64,000 nucleotides of DNA from Microbacterium mitrae. Its GTDB lineage: Bacteria; Actinomycetota; Actinomycetes; Actinomycetales; Microbacteriaceae. Location: assembly GCF_008017445.1 (NCBI RefSeq), contig NZ_VRSW01000001.1, positions 434,001-498,000 on the forward strand, read 5' to 3'. Shown here in pieces: positions 63,664 to 64,000 of the stretch (the stretch's first letter is position 1; each line of letters begins with the position of its first letter). A model generated the notes under the pieces. It did not search any database and had not been told where the DNA came from. It was given only the letters and a program-made list of their open reading frames with translations. The translations under genes were made by a program, and so were the position numbers.

Positions 63664-64000
63664 TTACCGCGAGGAGTTGGGTTTTGGGGTTCGGCGGAGC
63701 CCCGCACCCGGCATGTTGCCGGTGAGGGCCCCGCCGCGGCGCACGGCGACTCCGGCGACGAATACGTCGTCGATACCGCGTGCGAGGGCATTGGGGTGTT
63801 CGTACGTGGCGTGGGCGGCGACCTGTTCGGGGTCGACGACGATGAGGTCGGCGATCCACCCCACCTCGATGCGGCCGCGCTGGCCGAGTCCAAACGTTGC
63901 CGCCGGCGCCGCCGAGAGGCGTTCTGCCGCCTCGGGCCACGTCCAGGTGGCCCGTTCGCGTACGAAAACCTCGAGGTAGCGAGCGAAGGAACCACGTGCG
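63664..64000 (-). CDS. N-acyl-D-amino-acid deacylase-like amidohydrolase, 3' part
   Basis: Only the C-terminal 111 residues are in the window; the 5' part lies beyond its right edge. The fragment reads SFARYLEVFVRERATWTWPE, then LGQRGRIEVGWIADLIVVDP and VAVRRGGALTGNMPGAGLRR, the closing part of the D-aminoacylase/dihydroorotase-like amidohydrolase fold in which GRI-x-x-G-x-x-ADL-x-x-x-D is diagnostic. Metal ligands lie in the missing part. Followed 28 bp later by ridA on the same strand, so co-transcription is likely. Confidence 0.85.
   Translation of the reverse strand, partial: ARGSFARYLEVFVRERATWTWPEAAERLSAAPAATFGLGQRGRIEVGWIADLIVVDPEQVAAHATYEHPNALARGIDDVFVAGVAVRRGGALTGNMPGAGLRRTPKPNSSR

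Overview
The window reads as chromosomal DNA of a high-GC actinomycete, most likely Microbacteriaceae. The support is conserved actinobacterial gene order (recG-coaD-DUF177-rpmF-rnc-mutM; leuCD-murA-plsC-gpsA-ddl; thiL beside a DUF3515 lipoprotein; fumarylacetoacetase-like gene, MFS gene and gltX), many GTG starts, dense ATGA or TGATG overlaps and a single gltX with nearby tRNA-Gln and tRNA-Glu. No phage, plasmid, IS element or CRISPR array was seen.

Layout. 1-700: decayed DNA with a remnant of a second mutM. 0.7-11.2 kb: DNA repair, ribosome, cofactor, lipid and peptidoglycan housekeeping genes. 11.2-16.2 kb: murA, leuCD, metY. 16.2-20 kb: terC, an ECF sigma factor coupled to a DUF4349 membrane protein, an OsmC-type peroxidase. 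20-21 kb: a large non-coding repeat block ending at tRNA-Glu. 21-26.3 kb: a metallo-hydrolase, a kinase-like protein, a duplicated two-gene membrane cassette with one frameshifted member, and a solitary DNA methyltransferase. 26.3-33.5 kb: tRNA-Gln, gltX, a lipoprotein, MFS, fumarylacetoacetase-like protein, ilvE, leuB. 33.5-38.2 kb: drug efflux/TetR pair, then a VanY-type peptidase beside a response regulator (internal amber codon) and its sensor kinase. 38.3-49.6 kb: serA, two membrane proteins, cutC, ilvDBNC, otsAB. 49.9-62.7 kb: catabolic region with thiolase, CoA-transferase A/B and IclR, then a nine-gene operon (livJGFHM, acyl-CoA ligase, TetR, 3-hydroxybutyrate dehydrogenase, alpha/beta hydrolase). 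63.2 kb to the end: ridA and a truncated D-aminoacylase-like gene.

How the genes work together. leuB, leuCD, ilvE and ilvDBNC give most of valine/isoleucine/leucine synthesis; serA and metY feed serine and methionine. The 50-63 kb region can be read as a route that imports an acid, activates it or cleaves an ester, oxidises 3-hydroxybutyrate to acetoacetate, moves CoA onto it and splits it to acetyl-CoA. The actual substrate cannot be read from sequence.

The most unusual content is non-coding. Four 79-100 bp elements (26403, 41824, 53477, 62959) are bounded by inverted repeats related to GTTATGCACGA, share a core, and show compensating changes between their two arms. A fifth locus (20288-20824) uses the same palindrome inside a 192-bp tandem repeat. 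All five sit in spacers carrying tandem arrays built on the core GTGGTTCCGC or its complement, with periods of 14, 15, 16, 23 or 27 bp. The GGTTCC/GGAACC hexamer is also more frequent than composition predicts in ordinary genes. I do not recognise this as a described system. All reading was by eye, without database searches.
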